Origin: DATKMG01 sp035541995
GTDB taxonomy: Bacteria > Acidobacteriota > Terriglobia > Versatilivoradales > Versatilivoraceae
Length of the DNA stretch: 12,632 nt
Assembly (NCBI GenBank): GCA_035541995.1
Contig: DATKMG010000811.1
Span: 1-12,632 of the forward strand
Reading direction: 5' to 3'
The position numbers and the translations under genes were made by a program. The notes under the pieces are model-generated. The model saw nothing but the letters and a program-made list of their open reading frames with translations. It did not search any database and was not told the DNA's origin. Below are positions 1 through 6,076 of this stretch, one piece after another. Each line of letters begins with the position of its first letter. The first letter of the stretch is position 1.

Positions 1-717
1 CGAATCAGGAAAGAGCCAATTGTCTTTCCGTGAGGTGAACAGCTCGGCGAGCCCGTCGATGGCGGACTCCTTTACATCTGCCGGATACCATGGGAAGTCG
101 ACTCTGGTGGTATCCACGCGGTTCGGTGATAGTAACTTGCCAAGCATAATCGACCCGTCCTCGGCGATTTGTGTTACGGATGCAACCGGCAGTTGCTTTG
201 GGTTCCCTTTCCCTACGGGGTTGTATCCCATCATGTCGGAATCGAAGTAATGGTAACCCCCATCGTAGAAGACCTCAGTGACCGTGTGCCCGGTCAGGAA
301 CCACACCCGTGCACTTTCGAAGCCGGCCGCTTCGTAGACGGCTTCCAGCAAAGGGGCAATCTGATAACACAGCCCAAAACCATAGCTGTTCAGGAGCTTG
401 ACCGCGTCAAGAACTTCTCCCCCCGGTTCTTCATAGGCCCAGCCGGCGATGTGATACCAGAAGCCGGGCGCCACGTAGCGCCCGTCCGTCAGGAAGAAAC
501 GCCAGATGGCCTCCGCCTTCTGTCTTGGAGTCAAGGCTCCGGCGTGCTCACAGATGCCTTTCGCAAGAGTCTTTAGATCTGTATCATCCAACTGATCCTT
601 CAAAAGGACTTTGGGAGAATAGATCTGTGCCCGCAGCATGGAAGGGGAAAGCAACATCAGGATCACGGCAATGGAACTGAGCCTATAGCATTTGTAATAT
701 GGATGACCCATTCGCAT
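1..717 (-). CDS. Secreted transglutaminase-like protein, C-terminus beyond window
   Basis: The reading frame is open from an ATG at 717 to the left window edge, giving 239 residues without the C-terminus. A GGAGG ribosome-binding site lies 9 bases upstream of that ATG; a second Met two codons on (711) is an alternative start. Residues about 12-32 form a hydrophobic signal peptide ending in an MLRAQ-like cleavage region, so export is expected. Three motifs fit the transglutaminase-like (papain-fold) triad: GLCYQIA with Cys117, GHTVTEVF with His144, and YHYFDSD with Asp159. The spacing (27 residues Cys to His, 15 His to Asp) is typical of the superfamily. In bacteria such proteins are more often proteases or peptide-modifying enzymes than true cross-linkers, so the reaction is unknown. 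The gene follows the symporter on the same strand after a 193-base gap containing a hairpin, so co-transcription is uncertain. Confidence 0.8.
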   Translation of the reverse strand, partial: MRMGHPYYKCYRLSSIAVILMLLSPSMLRAQIYSPKVLLKDQLDDTDLKTLAKGICEHAGALTPRQKAEAIWRFFLTDGRYVAPGFWYHIAGWAYEEPGGEVLDAVKLLNSYGFGLCYQIAPLLEAVYEAAGFESARVWFLTGHTVTEVFYDGGYHYFDSDMMGYNPVGKGNPKQLPVASVTQIAEDGSIMLGKLLSPNRVDTTRVDFPWYPADVKESAIDGLAELFTSRKDNWLFPDS

Positions 718-785
718 TATTCAGAGCCTCCAACCTTAGAACCAGTCAAGCAATGCCAAATCTTGTTCTCGCACAACTTGGGTGG

Positions 786-816
786 CGCAGACATTGCGCT
801 CGCCGCGATGTCTGCG
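786..816. other. Intergenic hairpin between symporter and transglutaminase-like gene
   Basis: Arms 786-798 and 804-816 pair over 13 positions around a 5-base loop (CTCGC). The outer nine pairs (CGCAGACAT with ATGTCTGCG) are perfect. The only imperfection is a T/G position at 795/807. No T tract follows on either strand, so this is not a classic intrinsic terminator. It sits about 95 bases past the symporter stop on the minus strand and could stabilise the 3' end of that mRNA, attenuate read-through, or be a small repeat. Nothing else is recognised in 718-910. Confidence 0.5.
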
Positions 817-910
817 ATGCATTACCTCACATGTGGCAACCAGCACTCCGTTCGCGCCACCGTTGTGTCAGTGGCGGGTGTCTCCTGTTTCCGGGACAGC
901 TCAGAATGAC

Positions 911-2614
911 CTATCCAACGTGCAGGATCATCCACATCAGGCTGATAAGGGCGATAACGACGAGCCAACCCTTGGCAAAGCCCGTCAGGTCGTGGCGATA
1001 GGCCCTGAGGAACCCAACGCCGCTGGCTCCGCGGATTGGGTGGAAGAGGTGTACAAGAATGAGTTGCCGTCCTGCCTCGGCCCAATTTCTCACTTCTTCT
1101 GGCGTTGGAGGCAGGACAGTTGAGTCGGCTGCCGATTCCTCGCTGGGGGTCTCAAGGCGCGCATAGAATGAATCAAGCCGAGCTGTGGACTCGCGAGACG
1201 TCAACAAGCTTGCCACGATGAATACAACAAGTCCGGAGGACAGGGCGCCGAGAAATACATTGGGGTCCCAGTGGTCCAGGCGCTGCCCCTTCAGAGCATA
1301 CAGCCCGAAATTCGCGGACAAGGCAGCAATCAAGCTGGCAAGTGCCCCCCAGCGGGTAGCCCGCCGCCAGAGCACGCCACCGAAAACGCTGACCCCGACA
1401 AATGTGGCCATCGTCTCCGTGAGCAGGAATGAATAAAGGACCCGCCGGATCAAGAACAGCGCATAAAGGACAGCTGCCAGCGTGATCAGGACCCCGCTCA
1501 CACGGCCGACCCACAGGTAATGTGCGTCGCGCTCCCCCGGAACAAGATACTTCCGGTAGAAACTACGGGTGAATAAGGCCCCACAGTCCACCATGAATGC
1601 GGAACATGCAGCCATGTTGGCAGCCAGAACGCTCGCCACCATAAGCCCGACACCGCCAGGAAAAAGTAAATGGCGGCAGGCGAAACCGAATGCTTCTTCC
1701 GGTTCGCCCAGGGCATGCACCCCCAAGGTCCCCTTCACCACCAGCACGGCGACCATGAGCCCGACCAACGCCCAGCCTACCGTGCAAAATCGCTTGACAA
1801 AATTCCCATACATGAAACCGGTACGGCAAGCCTGCTCATCTTTCCCCGTGCCGACGGCAGCGAGTAAATGGGGCATGGCAAACATTCCGACTAGACCATT
1901 GACCGTCAGCATGAGGATGAACCATAGGCCTATGCCCTCGGGTGCAGCTAGCGAAAACCGGTAGGACTCGAGTACCTGCCGCATCCCCCTGATGCCCCCA
2001 ACGTCGCCCCAACCAAGAGGGATGAGCATGAAGGAGAGGGCGATGATGAGGAACCCTTGCAGGAAGTCGGTCCAGGCTGCGGCCACGAGGCCACCTACGA
2101 AGCTGTAGAGCATGAATATCAACGTCATGGCGATCACGATGCCGTTCACGGGAATGTTTCCTCCAACGGCCTGGCTGATCACTTTGGCCGCGCCCTTCAA
2201 CATGCTCGCCATGTTGATGCAGAGGAAACCCAGCGCAAACACCGTGTAGATGGCACCCATCCAGGGGCCGTAGCGGTCCTCGACGGCCTCGGCCATAGTG
2301 GTTCGGCGATACCGGCGGAAAAGCGGCGCCATGATCCAATAGAAGGGTGTGGCGAACAGGTTCTTCCACTGATACCAGATGGCTGAGGCTCCCGTGGCAT
2401 AGACGGCCCCCGCCAGCGATACAGGCATCTCAGCATGGGTCCCGGTGCCAAAACTCTGGCCAATCATCAACCATTTGTTGAAGCCACGTGCTCCGAGAAA
2501 ATAATGCGAAGTGTCACGAACCCGCCGGCTGACGATAATGCCGACCGCGGCGATGCCAGCCAGATAACCAATGAGAACGATCCAGTCGATGACAGCAATC
2601 CGGATGTCAGGCAT
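911..2614 (-). CDS. Sodium:solute symporter (SSS/SLC5 family)
   Basis: This is a 567-residue polytopic membrane protein. The first membrane segment begins almost at the N-terminus (DWIVLIGYLAGIAAVGI), as usual for the family. Other family features are an SFGTGTHAE stretch after the first segments, a TMAEAVEDRYG stretch, and the GGLVAAAWTDFLQG signature near residue 190. Long hydrophobic runs recur to the end, in keeping with 13-14 helices. It should couple Na+ (or H+) influx to uptake of a sugar or other small organic solute; the substrate cannot be read from sequence. The ATG at 2614 is preferred over Met codons at 2653 and 2650, which add residues that do not resemble the family and lie deeper in the upstream gene. 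The chosen start overlaps the upstream gene by 8 bases, which suggests translational coupling. C-terminal residues about 490-540 form a polar loop before a final hydrophobic segment. Confidence 0.9.
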   Translation of the reverse strand: MPDIRIAVIDWIVLIGYLAGIAAVGIIVSRRVRDTSHYFLGARGFNKWLMIGQSFGTGTHAEMPVSLAGAVYATGASAIWYQWKNLFATPFYWIMAPLFRRYRRTTMAEAVEDRYGPWMGAIYTVFALGFLCINMASMLKGAAKVISQAVGGNIPVNGIVIAMTLIFMLYSFVGGLVAAAWTDFLQGFLIIALSFMLIPLGWGDVGGIRGMRQVLESYRFSLAAPEGIGLWFILMLTVNGLVGMFAMPHLLAAVGTGKDEQACRTGFMYGNFVKRFCTVGWALVGLMVAVLVVKGTLGVHALGEPEEAFGFACRHLLFPGGVGLMVASVLAANMAACSAFMVDCGALFTRSFYRKYLVPGERDAHYLWVGRVSGVLITLAAVLYALFLIRRVLYSFLLTETMATFVGVSVFGGVLWRRATRWGALASLIAALSANFGLYALKGQRLDHWDPNVFLGALSSGLVVFIVASLLTSRESTARLDSFYARLETPSEESAADSTVLPPTPEEVRNWAEAGRQLILVHLFHPIRGASGVGFLRAYRHDLTGFAKGWLVVIALISLMWMILHVG

Positions 2615-3686
2615 GAGATGAATTCCAGGGAGAGAGATCAAACAGCGCATCACTCAATTCGCCGCAGAGTTCCTGCACCAAGTCGAGGCTCGCCGCAAGG
2701 GGTTGCTCCTCGTCGGTTTTGTACCAGAGCCAATGCACCCAGCCGCCCCATTGGCGTTGACTGTCGCAAATCCATTCGAAAATCCGGAGGGCTGTCTCGT
2801 AATAGCGCCACTCGCCGGTATGGCGGTGAAGTTCGGAGCCACCCCACATAATTTTGCAGCTGGCGTAATTGGTCCATCGCCCTTCACCCAGATGATGGAA
2901 AAAATCGAAGAGAGCCGCGGCCCCTGCGAGGTAGCGACGGTCGGACGTCGCGTCGTAAAGCCGCGCAAGAAACTTCATCGGTTTGCCTATCAGCCAGACA
3001 AGCTCGTACATCGGATCGGCTTCCGCGCTGAGGCAGAACTGCTTGCGGCCACGAAGCGAGTTCTGGTCCTCGTCGCCGAAGACGTCAGTCATGAGGCCTT
3101 TTTCTGCATCCCAACTGGCGAAGTAGAAACGCTGAGGCTGCGGTTGGGCGTCGAGGAGGCGCAGGAGAAAATCTCCCGCATGGACGGCTGCTTCAACCTG
3201 GCCACAGGCAAGGTAGCCGAGTCCCCCGGAAGAGGTGCTGGAGCTATCCAGGTACCGGGGCTCGACAGTTCCGGATGCGATGTGAAACCGGGAGCAAAAG
3301 CCACCAAGTTGCGGAGACTGGAAACGCCGGATGAACGAAAGACCCCGTTGGGCCAGTCCGTAAGCACCCATTTTCTGGAAACCAGCAACGAGCCAACCGT
3401 TCGAGTAAATGTAACGGTTGGCCGGACTGCACGGCAGGTGCTCCCAGCCTTTAGCGTCCGGACTCGTCCGAAAGTCGCCGTCAGGTTGGAGATAGCGCAA
3501 TCGAATAAGGTCCGCGTACTTGCGGGCACGGATGGTATCCCCTAGGACAGCATACAGGTAGGGAGCTTTGTAATGTGAAGCCAGGTCGGCCACCCCTTCG
3601 ATGCGCTCCTCGTTCTTGCGGAGCCAGCTTAAAGCGCGGTGCATGGTTTGGTCGTATTTGTTGGACAAGACAGGATCTAGATTCAT
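2607..3686 (-). CDS. Alpha/alpha-toroid-like protein, probably cytoplasmic
   Basis: This is a 359-residue protein without a signal peptide or membrane segment. It is rich in Trp, Tyr and Phe and built of amphipathic helices with recurring turns such as QPDGDF, QSPQLGGF and SQRQWGGW. These resemble the helix-hairpin repeats of alpha/alpha toroids: six-hairpin glycosidases, polysaccharide-lyase-like proteins and terpene-cyclase or prenyltransferase folds. No catalytic residue pair can be assigned, so an enzymatic role, for example on an imported oligosaccharide, is inference. The frame is open upstream to a TTG at 3797, but the ATG at 3686 is chosen because a strong promoter (3733-3761) lies inside that extension and would put the TSS near 3726. 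The ribosome-binding site is weak. It is the first gene of the minus-strand unit and overlaps the symporter start by 8 bases, which links its job to the transported solute. Confidence 0.7.
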   Translation of the reverse strand: MNLDPVLSNKYDQTMHRALSWLRKNEERIEGVADLASHYKAPYLYAVLGDTIRARKYADLIRLRYLQPDGDFRTSPDAKGWEHLPCSPANRYIYSNGWLVAGFQKMGAYGLAQRGLSFIRRFQSPQLGGFCSRFHIASGTVEPRYLDSSSTSSGGLGYLACGQVEAAVHAGDFLLRLLDAQPQPQRFYFASWDAEKGLMTDVFGDEDQNSLRGRKQFCLSAEADPMYELVWLIGKPMKFLARLYDATSDRRYLAGAAALFDFFHHLGEGRWTNYASCKIMWGGSELHRHTGEWRYYETALRIFEWICDSQRQWGGWVHWLWYKTDEEQPLAASLDLVQELCGELSDALFDLSPWNSSHA

Positions 3687-3732
3687 AGCGGGGCTGGAAC
3701 TGGGTAGAACTCTTCGAGTGCCTGAGCGCCGC

Positions 3733-3761
3733 ACTATATCATCCAAAACCGGGGGTGACAA
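3733..3761 (-). promoter_or_regulatory. Sigma70-type promoter of the minus-strand unit
   Basis: Read on the minus strand, a -35 box TTGTCA (3756-3761) is followed after exactly 17 bases by a -10 box TATAGT (3733-3738). A TG one base upstream of the -10 box forms an extended -10. The predicted transcript would start near 3726 and give a leader of about 40 bases before the ATG at 3686. This is the best promoter match seen in the window, and it sets the likely start of the toroid-like gene. Confidence 0.65.
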
Positions 3762-3820
3762 GCAACCGGCAGTTTTCGGCAGTCGGGGACTATTCAAAGT
3801 ACGACAGAGTCATAAAACTT

Positions 3821-3833
3821 CCGGCAAAGCCGG
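3821..3833. other. Small perfect hairpin, CCGGC-AAA-GCCGG
   Basis: A 5-bp perfect stem with a 3-base loop is followed on the minus strand by AAGTTTT. It resembles a minimal terminator for minus-strand transcription entering from the divergent region. It lies upstream of the promoter at 3733-3761, so it could insulate that promoter. The stem is short, hence the low confidence. Confidence 0.3.
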
Positions 3834-3885
3834 GGGGGTTACCCAAATGCAATTAATTCATTTATTGACGGTTCCGGCGCCGCGG

Positions 3886-3954
3886 CGTCTCCAAATCCCT
3901 GGAGGCGGGACACCCTCGTCCCGCTTCCGGCAACACACCATGGACGCATGGTGT
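3886..3954. repeat. Run of three hairpins with 6-base loops (possible interspersed palindromic repeat)
   Basis: Three hairpins follow each other. The first pairs 3886-3893 with 3900-3907 (8 bp, one T/G wobble). The second pairs 3905-3911 (GCGGGAC) with 3918-3924 (GTCCCGC). The third pairs 3935-3941 (ACACCAT) with 3948-3954 (ATGGTGT). All three loops are 6 bases long. The first two stems share 3905-3907, so they are alternatives. A 10-base palindrome, CGCCGCGGCG (3878-3887), lies just before. The compact, regular layout is typical of interspersed palindromic elements rather than of a single terminator. Only one copy is in the window, so repetition in the genome is not shown here. Confidence 0.55.
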
Positions 3955-3995
3955 CTCCAGTCGCACTTTGAATTACGCCCGCGTAGTCAAAAAAG

Positions 3996-4024
3996 GTGCC
4001 AATCCAGAATCCTAGGATTATAAT
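3996..4024 (+). promoter_or_regulatory. Possible plus-strand promoter overlapping a 12-base palindrome
   Basis: A perfect TATAAT (4019-4024) lies 17 bases after GTGCCA (3996-4001), which matches four of six -35 consensus bases. The palindrome AATCCTAGGATT (4008-4019) touches the -10 box and would suit a dimeric regulator. A transcript would begin near 4031. It would be either a short RNA ending at the hairpin at 4394-4450 or a leader of over 500 bases for the propeller gene. No better plus-strand promoter was found closer to 4548. Confidence 0.35.
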
Positions 4025-4393
4025 GAGCTACACCTATCTTGGGTTTTGAGCGGTCTGGTGAAATGTTCAAAGCTCTGTTGCTGAAAAAGCTTACCCTTCT
4101 GTCAACCCGGGTGGGTGCAACCTGAAGAGAAGGTGCCTCCAAACCATCATCACCTGAGGGAAACCTCAGATTACTAATACAAACGGGCCTCGCCATCGGC
4201 ATTCTCTGGTGGGGCACTCCCAGGGCACCAGCTAACGGAGATTCCCCATTAGTCAAAGAGGGAAAGGCGGTCGCAGACTGCCACGAACGAGCTGAGCAGA
4301 TGCCGGCGGAGGCAACCCCCTCACCCGAAAAATGTGAAGAAATTGAATCGGGGCAGCCCAAACGCCGCTCGGATATTGAGCCGCGGCTGAAAA
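4025..4393 (+). other. Unexplained structured intergenic block, possible ncRNA or element remnant
   Basis: No credible gene is present in this stretch. The minus strand is open for about 500 bases, but the only starts lack a ribosome-binding site and the translation has no recognisable domain. Visible structure includes a 6-bp hairpin closed by a GAAA tetraloop (CTGAGG 4154-4159 with CCTCAG 4164-4169), an imperfect CTGGTG/CACCAG stem around 4207-4230, and a TTTGAGC/GTTCAAA pairing near 4045-4075. With a promoter-like start at 4019 and a terminator-like end at 4450, it could specify an RNA of about 420 bases. It could equally be a decayed mobile element, for example part of a group II intron ribozyme. 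Neither can be proved by eye. Confidence 0.3.
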
Positions 4394-4450
4394 CGTGCGC
4401 GGAGCGCGCGTTCCAACCGGGTGGAGCGGGCGCTCCCGCGCACGCTTTTT
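4394..4450 (+). terminator. Long GC-rich hairpin with T tract, terminator-like on both strands
   Basis: Arms 4394-4414 and 4423-4444 form a stem of about 20 pairs with one bulge and two mismatched or wobble positions around the loop AACCGGGT. On the plus strand a run of five T follows (4446-4450). On the minus strand the run TTTT follows (from 4390-4393). Structurally this is an intrinsic terminator usable in both directions. Its place, about 100 bases before a start codon and between divergent genes, is unusual. It could attenuate the propeller operon, end a small RNA, insulate the two units, or be an inserted palindromic repeat. Confidence 0.55.
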
Positions 4451-4485
4451 GCAGGGAGGAGCAATCTTTCATTTTTCTCACAGCT

Positions 4486-4504
4486 TTCCCCTTCAAAGGG
4501 GGAA
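4486..4504 (+). other. Leader hairpin upstream of the propeller gene
   Basis: TTCCCC (4486-4491) pairs with GGGGAA (4499-4504) around a 7-base loop. It ends about 30 bases before the GGAGG ribosome-binding site (4535-4539). It could shape the 5' leader, but no alternative pairing with the ribosome-binding site is evident. Confidence 0.35.
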
Positions 4505-4547
4505 TACGTCGCCTTCCTTTCTATGAGGGAGGCTGGAGGTCATTCAT

Positions 4548-5531
4548 ATGTGGAAAGGCACAATTCGTTTCATGCTGCTGGTGGTCGGAATCATCGTGAT
4601 TGGCACTGTCGCATGGCAGTTCGGCCAGGAGGTCGATAATGTTCAGCACGGACGGCCTGGGACCAGGAAGACTCGGTACTTGCGCATTCTCAGCCAAAAC
4701 GCCCCCGATGACTCCCAAGACAAAGGCTACCCGAATCTGGGGGAAAAGAACGAAGGTACCAATCCCAACAGCAAGAATACAGTTCCCTCTTTTCTTCCAA
4801 CGCTCCAATGGGAACCGGTTGGCCCTGGGGGTGGCGGATCGCAATACAGCCCAACCATGGCTCCTAACAATCCCAGCCTGATGTATGGGATGTGTGACAT
4901 GGGGGGCTTTTACCGTTCCACCGACGGTGGGCATCACTGGCGCATGGTTAACGGTCGGGATGTGAATTTTGTCCCATGGATATACAGTGTTTACGGCGAC
5001 GCAGTGAGCGGGCCTGAGTTCAATCCTCAGGACGATAACGTGGCCCTGGTCGCGGGGCCTTACGGCTTGGCTCGTACCGCCGACGGCGGCCTCACCTGGC
5101 AAAAGGTGAGTTCGGCTCAGCCTACTGCTATCGCTTTCCATGGTTTGGACGGCTCACATGCTTTCTTTGCCGGAAATGACCAGCGATTGTATGTGAGCGT
5201 CGATGGCGGCGTTACTTGGGCCGAGAATCTGGGGTGGCGTTCTGTCGGCCTTACGATTCGCGGACTCTTTATCGACGCCTCAAGCACGGTAGCGCATGCG
5301 ACTGTTTATGCTTCAACTCCATCCGGTATCTACAAATCCACGGACGGCGGCCTCACCTGGCTCGACAGGAACGACGGTTTGGGGATGTCCACCAATATGA
5401 ATGCCTTGAGACTCTTGCGACTGGATGACAACACACTTTATGCCTCGGTGACGCTGGCTGTCGACCCGTCGCTCAACTCCCATAAGTGGGGGCTTTTCCG
5501 GTCAAAGGATGGGGTGACCACTGGGCACTAG
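4548..5531 (+). CDS. Asp-box (BNR) beta-propeller protein, N-terminal part, frameshifted
   Basis: The ATG at 4548 has GGAGG 8 bases upstream. Residues about 7-23 are one hydrophobic segment (FMLLVVGIIVIGTVAW), best read as a signal anchor or uncleaved signal, so the protein should face the periplasm or outside. A polar linker follows to about residue 85, then propeller repeats marked by Asp boxes: STDGGHHW, TADGGLTW, SVDGGVTW and STDGGLTW. A fifth box begins as SKDG and is broken. Proteins of this type include sialidases, GH74 xyloglucanases and non-enzymatic propellers; no sialidase arginine triad or RIP motif is evident, so the activity is open. The frame ends at 5531 with a few foreign residues because one G seems to be missing in the run at 5511-5514. 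The rest of the protein continues in the next frame (to 6031); the repaired product would be about 495 residues. Confidence 0.75.
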   Translation: MWKGTIRFMLLVVGIIVIGTVAWQFGQEVDNVQHGRPGTRKTRYLRILSQNAPDDSQDKGYPNLGEKNEGTNPNSKNTVPSFLPTLQWEPVGPGGGGSQYSPTMAPNNPSLMYGMCDMGGFYRSTDGGHHWRMVNGRDVNFVPWIYSVYGDAVSGPEFNPQDDNVALVAGPYGLARTADGGLTWQKVSSAQPTAIAFHGLDGSHAFFAGNDQRLYVSVDGGVTWAENLGWRSVGLTIRGLFIDASSTVAHATVYASTPSGIYKSTDGGLTWLDRNDGLGMSTNMNALRLLRLDDNTLYASVTLAVDPSLNSHKWGLFRSKDGVTTGH

Positions 5532-6031
5532 TGAATGCCAGTTTCAACTTGAATTGGATTGTTGATCTCAGCTTCGACCCGCGTAATGGCGCGCTTTACG
5601 TGGGTTGTTTTGATGCTCCCCAGATCGGCGGAGGCGGCGGATATCGGAGCCTGGATGGCGGAGTTACTTGGGGGAGGATTCTCGACAAAACCAATGTCTG
5701 GAAAATCACTCCAGATCCTCAAGATGTCAATCGCCTTTGGGCTTGCGTATTATCAGAGGGGAATTATGAAGACGAAGGACTACTGATAAGCGAGGACAAC
5801 GGCAGGAGCTGGTATCATGAGCTTGGTTTCCCTTTCACAGCCCTTGGCCCACAACAGGTTCACTTCGATCCCCGAGATCCGCAGACCGTTTATGTGACCA
5901 CGTTTGGAGGAGGAGTTTGGAAGGTCAAAGTCCCGACAACAGGATCCATTTTCAAGAAACGCCAGGATGCAATGAGCCGATGGTCCGACCTCCAGCAACG
6001 GAACCGCGATTCAATCTCAAATAGACCGTAA
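5486..6031 (+). CDS. Asp-box (BNR) beta-propeller protein, C-terminal part in shifted frame
   Basis: This frame carries the remainder of the propeller. True homology begins at about 5515, where GDHWALVN completes the Asp box begun as SKDG in the other frame. Two more boxes follow (SLDGGVTW and SEDNGRSW), with FDPRN and FDPRD turns typical of these repeats, and a closing strand GGGVWKVKV. The last 30 or so residues are polar and lysine/arginine rich. The nominal start, a GTG at 5486, has no ribosome-binding site, so independent translation is unlikely. The piece is either the tail of one gene split by a sequencing or assembly error, or a genuine disruption. The downstream hydrolase gene starts 45 bases after the stop, so the two are probably in one transcript. 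Confidence 0.7.
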   Translation: MGAFPVKGWGDHWALVNASFNLNWIVDLSFDPRNGALYVGCFDAPQIGGGGGYRSLDGGVTWGRILDKTNVWKITPDPQDVNRLWACVLSEGNYEDEGLLISEDNGRSWYHELGFPFTALGPQQVHFDPRDPQTVYVTTFGGGVWKVKVPTTGSIFKKRQDAMSRWSDLQQRNRDSISNRP

Positions 6032-6076
6032 CACAATTCGGGTAGGACGCGAATCGAAAGAATAAAGGGGGAGGCT

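Noticed and set aside
169..576. Plus-strand open frame of 135 codons at the left edge
   Set aside because: It is antisense to the transglutaminase-like gene, whose triad, signal peptide and ribosome-binding site are all clear on the minus strand.
2703..3545. Long plus-strand open frame (280 codons)
   Set aside because: It lies wholly antisense to the toroid-like gene, lacks a ribosome-binding site, and its translation has no domain; the minus-strand gene has helix-repeat character and a good promoter.
3687..3797. N-terminal extension of the toroid-like gene to a TTG at 3797
   Set aside because: The extension contains the -35 and -10 boxes at 3733-3761, so it would lie upstream of the transcript start; the residues are low-complexity and unlike the rest.
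3987..4496. Minus-strand open frame of 169 codons in the divergent region
   Set aside because: It begins with a TTG, reads straight through the GC-rich terminator-like hairpin, and shows no recognisable domain or signal; probably an accident of an open frame in a structured block.
4300..4599. Plus-strand open frame of 99 codons before the propeller gene
   Set aside because: It also spans the terminator-like hairpin and overlaps the well-supported start at 4548; there is no ribosome-binding site before its ATG.
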